Positions 21,970 through 30,071 of a stretch of 64,000 nt of DNA are shown piece after piece. Source of the stretch: Turneriella parva DSM 21527 (GTDB lineage Bacteria; Spirochaetota; Leptospiria; Turneriellales; Turneriellaceae); the NCBI RefSeq assembly GCF_000266885.1, contig NC_018020.1, forward strand, positions 3,658,001-3,722,000, written 5' to 3'. The notes under the pieces are model-generated. The model was not told the DNA's origin and made no database searches. It saw only the letters and a program-made list of their open reading frames with translations. Position 1 is the stretch's first letter; each line of letters begins with the position of its first letter. The translations under genes and the position numbers were made by a program.

Positions 21970-23715
21970 ATGGCAGAGCAAAACGCTACAGAAGCGGGAG
22001 AAATTCTCTTCGAGACAACCGCCTATGAATTGTATTCAGGGGTCAAGACCCAGATTAAAGAAGGCGTGCGCAAAGTCATCTTTGACCTCGGGCGCAGGCA
22101 GCTCGCAGGGCCGGTGATCTCCATAGTTCTCGAGCTCGCCGACAACGCGCTCAAGGCCCTTTACAAGCATGTCTTCTTTGAGTACGCGATCAAAGAAACA
22201 GGTCTCGGCGATATACCCTACGAACAGTGGAACTCGATCTTTCAAGATGAAATCGAAACGAACTATGCGCGCAATTTTGAGCGCGTCTGCCGCGAACAGG
22301 GCCTTGCGATCATTGTGCGGCTCAGCCGTCACGGTGAGTCGCTGCGGCTCGAGGTCATTAACGACGGCGCCCCGAAAAGCGAAGAATACGATTATTTGAA
22401 AAAACTGCTCAAAGACTCGGCGCATTCGCAGAGTATTTACCGTTACGTCGATGCCGAAGAGCAGACAGGCGATGGCAAGCCCGTCGAAACCCCGGGCCTT
22501 GGCTGGACCCTCATTTTTCTGACGCTCAAAGGCCTTGGACTATCGCCGCATAACTTTCAGTTTGTTGTCGGCAAGACGCGCACGACTGCCCGCGTTGATT
22601 TTCCGCTCGATGTCTTTCATGTGGGCGATGCGGGCAAGGTCAAAATACTAGAAGCGAGCGAAGCGAAAGATAAGCTCGTCGCACATATTTTTTCTGAACT
22701 GCATCTCGGCGTCGTCGTATTCAACGAAAAAGGCGATGTGCTCCAGGTCTCGCGTGACCTGCTCGACCAGCTCGGCATGCGCGAGAATAATGTTGAGGAT
22801 TTTCCACGTCTGCTCAAAGCGCGCTTTGCCGAAGACGTTTTTTCAGGGCCTTTTAGCGTGAATCTGGTGAACCATTTCGAGAACTACCGGCTCAAAGTCG
22901 CAACCATCGACGGCAAACGCGAACTGCTCTTCAATATCAGTGGTATTCTCAACCGCGAGCTCAAACAGGTTGAAACCTGCTGGCAGCTGATCAACCTGAC
23001 GCAAGACGCCGGCAACCTTTCTGAAGGCTCCATTTTCGAGAATGTACACCTGCAGAGTATCATCAGGCCATACATTCCCGGTATGATTCTCGAAAAAGCG
23101 CGAGACAGCCTCAGGCACGGTTTTCTGCACCTGCCCAACGAACACCGCGAACTTTCAATCTTCTTTCTCGACCTGATCGGTTTCACCACGACGAGCGAAA
23201 AACTCGATCCGGCAAAGGTGATCGATCTCTTGAACTTGTCGATGGGCATCGCCGTTAAATCGATTGAGGTACACCACGGTTATATCGACAAGTTTCTCGG
23301 CGACGGCATCATGGCGATTTTCATCGATCCGCTTGAAGCGGTGATTGCCGGCTTTGAAATTCAGAAGAACTTTGGCGGCCTCAACGAATACCGCAAAATC
23401 AGCGGTGAAGAACCGATCGAAATGCGCATCGGCATCAACACGGGAATGGTCATTCTGGGCAGCGTCGGCACGCGCAAACGTATGGACTGGACGGCACTCG
23501 GCGATGTCGTTAACACCGCCTCGCGGATAGAAAAATCCGGTGAGGCGGGCAGCGTGCTCGTGAGCCAGGCGACCTACGAAAAGGTCAAAGACCATGTTAC
23601 CGTGCGCAGGTCATTCAGCCAGAAGGTGAAAGGCAAAGAGCAGCAGATCATGCTGCATTTTCTGCAAAGCGTCAGCTACCTGCGCGGCGGCGAGAAGAAA
23701 CTTATCGAACTCTAA
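21970..23715 (+). CDS. class III adenylate/guanylate cyclase with N-terminal HATPase-like domain
   Basis: 581 aa. Residues about 25-200 contain a GHKL-ATPase-like N-box (ISIVLELADNALKALYKHVF) and a GLGWTLIFLTLKGLGLSPH segment. The middle is a PAS-like region (VVVFNEKGDVLQVSRDLLDQ). The C-terminal 190 residues are a class III cyclase: FFLDLIGFTTTSEKLDP with the first metal Asp, DKFLGDGIMAIFIDP with the second, RIGINTGMVILGSVG and WTALGDVVNTASRIEKSG with the transition-state Asn/Arg. Substrate specificity was not resolved. Cytosolic, no membrane segments. The - strand radical SAM gene overlaps its end by 4 bases. Confidence 0.88.
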   Translation: MAEQNATEAGEILFETTAYELYSGVKTQIKEGVRKVIFDLGRRQLAGPVISIVLELADNALKALYKHVFFEYAIKETGLGDIPYEQWNSIFQDEIETNYARNFERVCREQGLAIIVRLSRHGESLRLEVINDGAPKSEEYDYLKKLLKDSAHSQSIYRYVDAEEQTGDGKPVETPGLGWTLIFLTLKGLGLSPHNFQFVVGKTRTTARVDFPLDVFHVGDAGKVKILEASEAKDKLVAHIFSELHLGVVVFNEKGDVLQVSRDLLDQLGMRENNVEDFPRLLKARFAEDVFSGPFSVNLVNHFENYRLKVATIDGKRELLFNISGILNRELKQVETCWQLINLTQDAGNLSEGSIFENVHLQSIIRPYIPGMILEKARDSLRHGFLHLPNEHRELSIFFLDLIGFTTTSEKLDPAKVIDLLNLSMGIAVKSIEVHHGYIDKFLGDGIMAIFIDPLEAVIAGFEIQKNFGGLNEYRKISGEEPIEMRIGINTGMVILGSVGTRKRMDWTALGDVVNTASRIEKSGEAGSVLVSQATYEKVKDHVTVRRSFSQKVKGKEQQIMLHFLQSVSYLRGGEKKLIEL

Positions 23716-24509
23716 CGCGCCGGCGCCCGCACGAGCAAATACTCTTTGCTGAGCGTGCCGTCTGCAAAAAGATTGATGCTGCTGCTCGCGGTTTCGTCGA
23801 AGTTCCACCAGGTGACCTCGAGCCCGTCGATTTCATAGACCGGGTTTTTGCGGTAGTAACGCACGGGCACTCTGTCTGGCAGAATTTTCCACTGCCTCAA
23901 ATCGCCGAACAGGCGACGTAACACGACCCGCTTAACCCCCAGCGCAGACAGCTGTTTGAGAAATAGATCCACCTCATCGACATTGTGCTCATTTATAATG
24001 GAGCTTACTTTAACGGGGATCTCAGAAGCCTCGATGATGCGCCTCAGATCGGGTACCTTTGGCACACCCATCATGCGCGCGTAGGTCTGCGGATTCAATG
24101 TGGGCAGCGAAATACAGGCCCGGTCGTAGCGGTTGAAGATTTTGATCTTCTTCAGCGACAAAGCTCCATTGGTGTGAATCGAAATTTTTGCCTGCGGCAG
24201 ATCGGCACGTACAAGATCGATCAACTGTGCTTCGTACCGGTACAGGTGAGGGTCCGTGGTCGTGCCCGTGAAAACAACCTCGCCGATCTGCAGCCGCTTA
24301 ACTTCAGCGACAAATGCCTGCCAACCCAGCGGTGGAAAAATACTGAGATTGCTGGCATTTAGGTTCTCTGCGACTTCTTTGCCGATACAGAACGGGCAAA
24401 AACGGTTGCACGGGCCGGCGAACAGAATGTTGGCGAAGTCGGCGGTGTCCAAGATTTTTTTGCGAAAACTGCGTCGCACATACTCCAAGAACCAGCATTT
24501 CCTGATCAT
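23712..24509 (-). CDS. radical SAM protein
   Basis: 265 aa. The iron-sulphur motif is FAGPCNRFCPFCIGK (CxxxCxxC, residues about 33-40), followed by LQIGEVVFTGTTTDPHLYRYE, a SAM-binding region, and AKISIHTNGALSLKKIKIFN. The family cannot be narrowed further; it lacks a SPASM-type extra cluster. The start ATG at 24509 lies only a few bases from the beginning of the first transposase homology, so the gene's natural promoter may have been displaced by that insertion. Confidence 0.82.
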   Translation of the reverse strand: MIRKCWFLEYVRRSFRKKILDTADFANILFAGPCNRFCPFCIGKEVAENLNASNLSIFPPLGWQAFVAEVKRLQIGEVVFTGTTTDPHLYRYEAQLIDLVRADLPQAKISIHTNGALSLKKIKIFNRYDRACISLPTLNPQTYARMMGVPKVPDLRRIIEASEIPVKVSSIINEHNVDEVDLFLKQLSALGVKRVVLRRLFGDLRQWKILPDRVPVRYYRKNPVYEIDGLEVTWWNFDETASSSINLFADGTLSKEYLLVRAPAR

Positions 24510-24716
24510 TCTGCTAGTCTACAATCTTACTACACAAACTACACTTATCAGATCCTTCTCAAGCTATACCCCAAGTATTGCCCCGACCACAACAGCCTGC
24601 TGACCAAGGAAATCTCAACCCGAAGCTATACGGTTCGTTGCTCACACTCATACTGCAAGTACCAACAATCCCGGCTCAGTCACACACCCTTACACCACTT
24701 CAGACTTCCAGTCTGG

Positions 24717-26468
24717 ATGTTCGGGTGGGCCCTGCACGAATCCCAGGAACGCTACCCGCAAGTCCTGTCAGCCACCGAAATCCAACGTCGACTCGGTATC
24801 GCCAAGAACTCCGCACTCCTGCTCAAACGTAGACTACAGCTCCTGGCCTCCGATCAAATGAAAAAGATCAAAACCCTGATGCACGAAGAGCTAACGAAAA
24901 AGTTCATAGAGACAAAGTTACCACACCCATCCGAAGACAAACACGTTGACACGATCCTGCAATCCCGTCCCGTACCACAAGCCGACTCCGTCGTCCTGTA
25001 CTCAGCTTCTCAGCGTGCAAACCAGGGGCGTAAACGATTCAAACACACCGGACAGACCGCTTCGATCTACCTGTCTGACAAACTCGGCGGAGCACAGCGC
25101 GGCCCACTCGTCCACACCCTGTCCTGGAAAGGTGGCCCTGTGATCTACGACTCAATCCCCAACAACCAAGCTCAAACACTACGGCGTTTATTGGATAAAT
25201 ACATCCCCAAGGATGTCCCTGTCTTCACGGATGAAGGCTACAAGTTCTACTTCCGAATCAACAAGAACCACCGCATGGTGAACCACAACAGAAAGTCATC
25301 CGATCCCCGTTACCGCTGGGCACGCAACCGCTGGTCAATCAACGGAGTTCACAACCAGGTCGCCGAAGGCAACCACCGCAACCTGAAGTACAACTTCATC
25401 GCAGGCTACTCTTACATCACACCCAAATACTCTCAACTCTACTTAAACGAATACGCCTTCTGGAAGAACCTGAAATACTACGGCTGGTCAAAGCTCACAG
25501 TCCTCCGACCCGAAGACCAAACTACAGCAACTACAAAAACCACATCACTTTCAAACCACCAACCTGTGAACGAAGTTCCAACTACATCAACTACGCGAAC
25601 TACATCAAGTTCTGATACCGAATCACGTTCCGATGCTCAATCGAACTTCGATTCCACCCTGTCCCGATCATCAAAAGCTCATGCCTCCGCCAAAAAAAAG
25701 TGTATTGAATTATTAAGCGAGTCTTGTATCAACCCTGTGTCAAGGGTGCGTCCTGACATGGAAGAGGTCACCGGTTCCGCTTCGGAACGATCTTCCGGTT
25801 CAATCGTATTTCGCAAAAAATCCGGCGATACCGTACAGGGGTCGGGTGAAACTACCAAGTCCGGTCCCATCCCCCCAAGTCACGATTTGGGTAAGGTGAG
25901 CCGGATATATCCCAGGGAAAATTGGCTCCGAACCAGCATCTCGGCGCACACGTACACACCACCAACCCTCGAAGAACGGAAACGCAATGAATTGTCCAGC
26001 GACAACGATGATCTCATCACCCAAATCAAACAGCTCGTCTCGCGCCCTGAACACGCAGACCTGAAACATGCCGTCGAAGACTACATCCTGTTTCAATCCC
26101 GGAAGAAGAAACACGAGTCTGCGTCGCAGCAGCTTTACGAATTCCACGCGAATCAAATCTGGGAGTTCCTCGGCGACAACGAATGGAGTGATCTCGATTC
26201 AATTCTCGACTCCCTGCAAATCTCTAGGGCCAAGGCCTACCGGATCATTCGCACCTGGGCGGTTGCCGGGATCGCAGATGTCGTTGATCGCAGTCACCCT
26301 GACGGATTTAACTTTAAGCTGCTATACGATTTCAGGAAGCGTATCCCGATTCTCCCCCCAGTCCGATACGTTCTCGACAGGGAAGAGTTCGTCAGCTTCG
26401 AATCCCGCTATAGCCAATCCGTCCAGAAGCAGTACGTCGAACGCAAGTCAAATGCGAAGTATCAATGA
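24717..26468 (+). CDS. IS1595-like transposase with C-terminal winged-helix domain, copy 1
   Basis: 583 aa from the first usable start codon. The reading frame is open further upstream and encodes the Cys/His zinc-ribbon region of the family (YCPDHN, then RCSHSYCKYQQS), but no ATG, GTG or TTG is present there; in copy 3 the equivalent codon is TTG, here CTT. The catalytic core has PQADSVVLYSASQRANQGRK (first Asp), FTDEGYKFYFRINKNHRMVN (second Asp) and HNQVAEGNHRNLKY (acidic third residue). After an about 200-residue linker comes a conserved 110-residue tail (WEFLGDNEWSDLDSILDSL, AKAYRIIRTWAVAG) that looks like a winged helix. May be N-terminally defective. Confidence 0.65.
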   Translation: MFGWALHESQERYPQVLSATEIQRRLGIAKNSALLLKRRLQLLASDQMKKIKTLMHEELTKKFIETKLPHPSEDKHVDTILQSRPVPQADSVVLYSASQRANQGRKRFKHTGQTASIYLSDKLGGAQRGPLVHTLSWKGGPVIYDSIPNNQAQTLRRLLDKYIPKDVPVFTDEGYKFYFRINKNHRMVNHNRKSSDPRYRWARNRWSINGVHNQVAEGNHRNLKYNFIAGYSYITPKYSQLYLNEYAFWKNLKYYGWSKLTVLRPEDQTTATTKTTSLSNHQPVNEVPTTSTTRTTSSSDTESRSDAQSNFDSTLSRSSKAHASAKKKCIELLSESCINPVSRVRPDMEEVTGSASERSSGSIVFRKKSGDTVQGSGETTKSGPIPPSHDLGKVSRIYPRENWLRTSISAHTYTPPTLEERKRNELSSDNDDLITQIKQLVSRPEHADLKHAVEDYILFQSRKKKHESASQQLYEFHANQIWEFLGDNEWSDLDSILDSLQISRAKAYRIIRTWAVAGIADVVDRSHPDGFNFKLLYDFRKRIPILPPVRYVLDREEFVSFESRYSQSVQKQYVERKSNAKYQ

Positions 26469-26664
26469 AATTCCCTTCGTTTACGTACAATCTATCCTGG
26501 GTTCATTTTTTAATTCTGGTTTTGGTTTAGCCTTCCGCAAAGTATATACCTGTGCTGGTGGAGAGTTAGTTGTATTGCTCAGTCAGCACAAGGTGAACAG
26601 GCTGCGGTAATCTTCAGGGATGAGTTTGCCGCACACAGCATGTTCCTTTCACCATTCATCCCCC

Positions 26665-26711
26665 GGCGTGGCCTATCGGATTCCTTTGTACGATAAGCCA
26701 CGCCACTTTTT
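26665..26711 (+). terminator. intrinsic terminator after transposase copy 1
   Basis: GGCGTGGCCTATCG pairs with CGATAAGCCACGCC (14 bp, one mismatch), followed by ACTTTTT. It separates the transposase from the HNH gene, which must have its own promoter. Confidence 0.8.
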
Positions 26712-26757
26712 CTATTCGCAGAAAATCTCCTCTTGGGTTGCCGGTTAAGAATTTTGC

Positions 26758-27069
26758 ATGTTTTATTCTCTCATGGGCTCTGGAGATTCTTATAAGTTTA
26801 CAGCCAAGGACTTCTATACACTTTTGGACAAGCAGCAGTATCGTTGCAGGCTGTCAGGGCGAGAACTCACCCCTGAAAACACTGACGGTGAGCACATTTT
26901 GCCGCTGGAGCTTGGAGGCCAACACCAGCCTGAAAACATTTGCCTTGTCGTGAGGGATGTAGCGCGGCTGAAACGCCACCTGACCGAACAAGCTGTCGTT
27001 GAGCTCTGCTACGATATACTGAAAAACAGAGGCCTTGAATTTGACTTTAATGTATCCAAAGTTTCTTGA
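26758..27069 (+). CDS. small HNH endonuclease, copy 1
   Basis: 103 aa. YKFTAKDFYTLLDKQQYRCR introduces the fold, then LSGRELTPENTDGEHILPLE with the catalytic Asp-x-Glu-His and GGQHQPENICLVVRDVARLK with the metal-binding Asn: a compact HNH domain with nothing else attached. 65 percent or more identical by eye to the gene at 62203, which lies in the same context. The next gene overlaps its end by about 20 bases in the +1 frame. Likely a nicking or homing-type DNase linked to the mobile element. Confidence 0.85.
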   Translation: MFYSLMGSGDSYKFTAKDFYTLLDKQQYRCRLSGRELTPENTDGEHILPLELGGQHQPENICLVVRDVARLKRHLTEQAVVELCYDILKNRGLEFDFNVSKVS

Positions 27070-27655
27070 AACCAGAGCTTGGGTAATCTGCAATAACTTC
27101 AATCAGAGAAGTACCCGCTTTCTCGGCGCCCCTCAAAGAAGCAAATCACGCAACATCATTCATCGCCAGGCCTGGAACCAGACATCACGCAGAATCTACC
27201 GTTACTTTTTCTATCGAACCAATGAGGCATCCGGGCAACCAAAATCATCAGGTGTTCCGTCTCCTTGGGCTCTTCGCATCCAAGGTCTTATACGCGAGCT
27301 GCGGCGTCGAGGCAGTGATGGTCGTCAACTCTGGCAACGCCGCATTTTCCAAATCCTCGAAGTATGGTCGTACAATCCACGACCGCGGCAACCGGCAGCA
27401 AATGCGGCTTGGCAAATCTGTTCCGGTATTCTCACCGCGGCCAACCATTGGCGAAGACGAAGCCGTAATGTGCTTAAGGGAATCCCAACGTGGACAAATG
27501 TCTTATGGCGTGTAGCTTGGCTGAACCGACGCACTGCAATTTCCAAGGACAGGCCAGACTGGCAGGTCAGGTATCGAATCATTGTATCCACAAGTTTCCG
27601 GAACCGTGCTCTGGGATGGAATCGAACCTATCACCGAATCTTGCAAGTTTTATAG
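27050..27655 (+). CDS. Arg/Trp-rich basic protein, copy 1
   Basis: 201 aa from the ATG at 27050; a TTG at 27035 is also possible. Extremely basic and Trp-rich: RRIYRYFFYRTNEASG, WALRIQGLIRELRRRGSDGR, LWQRRIFQILEVWS, WTNVLWRVAWLNRR. No known domain. The same residues are conserved in the copy at 62492, showing selection on this frame. The composition suggests nucleic-acid (perhaps RNA) binding. It always follows the HNH gene in the +1 frame with an overlap, so the two may be co-translated or fused by frameshifting. Confidence 0.75.
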   Translation: MYPKFLETRAWVICNNFNQRSTRFLGAPQRSKSRNIIHRQAWNQTSRRIYRYFFYRTNEASGQPKSSGVPSPWALRIQGLIRELRRRGSDGRQLWQRRIFQILEVWSYNPRPRQPAANAAWQICSGILTAANHWRRRSRNVLKGIPTWTNVLWRVAWLNRRTAISKDRPDWQVRYRIIVSTSFRNRALGWNRTYHRILQVL

Positions 27656-27656
27656 C

Positions 27657-27896
27657 CTACCGTTTTTGCTTCGCAACCTTTCTATCCCAACGGAGTTCCC
27701 TCAACCGTTGGATGAATAAAACACTAAAACCGATGATAATGATCATGTTAATGATGATTAACTTCAACACCTCGCCGAAGACGGCGAGGGAATGATAAAG
27801 GGTGTGGACCGGCAACTCCCCCATACCGACGAGGTAAGATCGCACCGCCTCAGTGGCTACCGCGCAGCGGGTAGACCCTAAAACGATCACAACCAC
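27657..27896 (-). CDS. possible single-membrane-segment protein
   Basis: 79 aa with a GTG start. Contains one strong hydrophobic helix, LKLIIINMIIIIGFSVLFI, followed by a basic tail (RLRELRWDRKVAKQKR), a plausible small membrane protein. The frame ends two bases after the Arg/Trp-rich gene on the other strand. No ribosome-binding site or homologue is recognised, and it overlaps a hairpin-rich region, so it may be chance. Confidence 0.3.
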   Translation of the reverse strand: MVVIVLGSTRCAVATEAVRSYLVGMGELPVHTLYHSLAVFGEVLKLIIINMIIIIGFSVLFIQRLRELRWDRKVAKQKR

Positions 27897-27899
27897 CGA

Positions 27900-28260
27900 C
27901 CGCTCCGACTGAAGTCTTCGGACTGAAAGTCCTCGCAGTCACCCCTGTCCGGCTCGCTCCAGCACAGAGTCGACATCGAGTCGCGAAGCGACCTCGACTA
28001 CATAGGGTCAAAGGACCCACCCCCACAAGGGGTCTACCAACAGCTGCACTGAAATTCTGCCACGGTCGGGCACATGCCCTGCCAACGCTCTTCGAGACTG
28101 CGGGCGCCCGGCACAGCCGGAGTCACGTCCAAGTGGCAGATTTCTAAACCCACGACCGGAGTCGCATACAGCGAGGGCCTCAAATCCTCGCAACGGCAAA
28201 AGAGTGATTAATTCACTGCGCTGTCTCTTCGGACAATCCGAATGAAGCCCCGGTTCCAAG
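27900..28260. ncRNA. hairpin-dense non-coding region, possible structured RNA
   Basis: At least ten short hairpins follow each other, e.g. GGACT/AGTCC (27920), GTCGC/GCGAC (27980), GGGTC/GACCC (28005), CCCC/GGGG (28021), GGGC/GCCC (28068), CCGGC/GCCGG (28108), GCGAGG/CCTCGC (28171) and TTCGGA/TCCGAA (28228). A longer pair, GAAATTCTGCCAC (28051) with GTGGCAGATTTC (28133), encloses three of them, giving a multibranch fold. No good reading frame. Direction unknown; it follows the HNH and Arg/Trp-rich genes. Confidence 0.45.
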
Positions 28261-28450
28261 GCAGAGCTATATAACCGTAGAACCTGTCAGAGCGGCAAAA
28301 AGGCAAATCTTCCCGACTGCAATATCATGTTTGTTAGCGTCACCTGACATTCTCCTGGTATGCACTTTGCTCAATGTTCTTCGTAAGCTGGGATAAAATT
28401 TCCTGCTCAACTACCATTTAACAACATTCCTTGACCTTTAGAGAAAATCG

Positions 28451-28630
28451 ATGAAGAAATTCGCGAAAAAAAATTTGAACACCTATACACATATCTCAAG
28501 TAATCGGCAAACTCCCTCCGACATGTACCCAATCGTCATTTTACTTGCTGTCTTGACCCTGTTTGCCAAGCCTGAACCAGAAATTGAATTAAACGCGATT
28601 GTTCTATACGGTTGTTTGAGACCAACCTGA
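28451..28630 (+). CDS. possible small secreted peptide
   Basis: 59 codons from ATG 28451, or 35 from ATG 28523. The shorter version reads MYPIVILLAVLTLFAKPEPE, a signal-peptide-like segment with a cleavage-type end. No strong ribosome-binding site. Its end overlaps the left arm of the inverted repeat at 28614. Low support. Confidence 0.3.
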   Translation: MKKFAKKNLNTYTHISSNRQTPSDMYPIVILLAVLTLFAKPEPEIELNAIVLYGCLRPT

Positions 28631-28729
28631 ATAAGCGCAGCGTGACCGGCCGAGAGGCCTCCATTACTTGTATGGGGGTCTTTTTGCGTATTTGACTTCG
28701 GTCACGCTACGCCTGAAGGCCGTCTCAAC
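28614..28729. repeat. imperfect inverted repeat around a terminator
   Basis: GTTTGAGAC ... GCGCAGCGTGACCG on the left matches, with gaps, CGGTCACGCTACGC ... GTCTCAAC on the right. Inside, GGCCTCCAT / ATGGGGGTC followed by TTTTT (28656-28685) is a good intrinsic terminator on the + strand. The outer arms could be the remnant of element ends. Confidence 0.5.
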
Positions 28730-28917
28730 CCTATGGGTAGTGGGGGCCACTCGGCTCAATTCCTCTTCCCGACAGTCCCGTTCACTTCAAGTAAGCACCG
28801 AAATTCACCGCGACTGCTGATGACACTGAAGTAATTTCGACGACCATGAACAGTCATCGGGGACTTTTAGAGATCAGAGTGCTTTGAACTTTGGTGTGTC
28901 AGACTTTGGAGGAATCG

Positions 28918-29310
28918 ATGAAACAAATTCTAATGATCTTATGCGGATGCGTGCTCCTGCCGCTTTTCGCAACAAATAAAGGGTATGAGGTAATTACCGA
29001 CAGGAAGACAAAATCTTGGGTGGAGCAAAAAGTCCGCAGCAACCCCAAAAAGTACCTGCAACAAAGCTACCAATGCGAAAAAAAGAGCAAGCTGGTTTTT
29101 CAAACAATCGGCCTCATGACTTTTGATTGCGTCATTGATGGCAATCGCGGTATCACAAAAGAAATCAAGCAGTACGATTATCAAGTGAAATGCGAGAATG
29201 GCCCGCGCAACGAATACTCCGCCAACTACGATGGCCAAGGGAGTGGTTCGTTCCTTGTCGATCCAAAAGGTCGCATCGGCTTCAGTAACGGGGAGCTCTG
29301 CCGGCCATGA
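28918..29310 (+). CDS. secreted protein of unknown function
   Basis: 130 aa from ATG 28918, preceded by GGAGGAATCG (an excellent ribosome-binding site). The first 20 residues (MKQILMILCGCVLLPLFATN) are a signal peptide; a Cys in LCGC could alternatively be a lipid-attachment site. The mature part has two paired Cys regions (QCEKKSK, FDCVIDG, VKCENG, ELCRP), suggesting disulphides. Next gene overlaps by four bases, indicating an operon. No family recognised. Confidence 0.7.
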   Translation: MKQILMILCGCVLLPLFATNKGYEVITDRKTKSWVEQKVRSNPKKYLQQSYQCEKKSKLVFQTIGLMTFDCVIDGNRGITKEIKQYDYQVKCENGPRNEYSANYDGQGSGSFLVDPKGRIGFSNGELCRP

Positions 29311-30017
29311 GAACATACCAAGTCGTGTCGCTTAAATGGTTCTATTTGATTTTCGTATCCGTCTCGATCCAGACAGCAATAACCGCTGCCACGAAGAATG
29401 ATTACAGGCAGAAATGGGAAATAGCCGTTCGAGCAGAAATGAAGCCTAACGCAATTTCATTTATCAATGCGGTTAAGGGAAGGAAGTACAAATGGGTAGA
29501 GGCCGAGATAAAAAAAGGGACGAATCCCAACCAAATGTTTTATGGAGTATTCTCTGATGCGCAAAGCATCATCTTTCCCATTGAGGAGTCAATCCGAAAT
29601 GGTGACATCAGAATGTTTGATATTCTTGCCCCAGTTTCAGATTACGATTGCGCTTTAATCACAATGTATGAACCTGAAAAAGGCATAGATCGGGACTATA
29701 TGCGAAATGTCGTCGGCTCGCTTTTATGGGAAAGCTACCACCGCGAAACATCCCGCAGTCTATTGCGGCACGCATTGGAGCAGTACCCCAGAATTAGAAG
29801 AGGATTGGACGAAGGTGGACACGGCATGGGGTTAAACGTAAACCAATCTCCGCGAGAAAAATGGACAGGGTTAACCACAGAGGCTTGCTCAACGAATGAC
29901 ACAAAAGATTGCGCAAAATTTAAGGCTGTTTTAGATATCATAAATGAATTTGCCCCGCAGGGTGCAGCACAGTCGCCCGCAAATTCAGATATGTCACCAT
30001 CTGAGCCGCAACCTTAA
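29307..30017 (+). CDS. exported protein of unknown function
   Basis: 236 aa. The N-terminus (LKWFYLIFVSVSIQTAITAAT) is a signal peptide or anchor. The segment AISFINAVKGRKYKWVEAEI followed by KKGTNPNQMFYGV recalls an ankyrin-like start (helix, then KKGANPN) but only one repeat is visible. Ends with a Pro/Ser-rich tail. Co-translated with the preceding exported protein (ATGA overlap). Confidence 0.6.
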   Translation: MRTYQVVSLKWFYLIFVSVSIQTAITAATKNDYRQKWEIAVRAEMKPNAISFINAVKGRKYKWVEAEIKKGTNPNQMFYGVFSDAQSIIFPIEESIRNGDIRMFDILAPVSDYDCALITMYEPEKGIDRDYMRNVVGSLLWESYHRETSRSLLRHALEQYPRIRRGLDEGGHGMGLNVNQSPREKWTGLTTEACSTNDTKDCAKFKAVLDIINEFAPQGAAQSPANSDMSPSEPQP

Positions 30018-30071
30018 CTCATATGCGAGCCGACTTCCTGGTCATAACCGGTAATCGGTGGAGGCTTTGAT

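Larger units (their letters stand above)
24513..26711 (+). mobile_element. IS1595-like element, copy 1
   Basis: Homology to copies 2 and 3 begins at about 24513-24519 (codons for LQSYYTNYTYQILLKLYPKY) and runs through the transposase gene to a strong terminator at 26665-26711. Terminal inverted repeats could not be identified by eye, so the true limits are uncertain and may include the HNH and Arg/Trp-rich genes downstream. Confidence 0.5.

Noticed and set aside
27900-28260. Group I or group II intron
   Set aside because: No domain V-like hairpin, no group I P7 core pattern and no reverse transcriptase were found; the hairpins do not form a recognised intron fold by eye.
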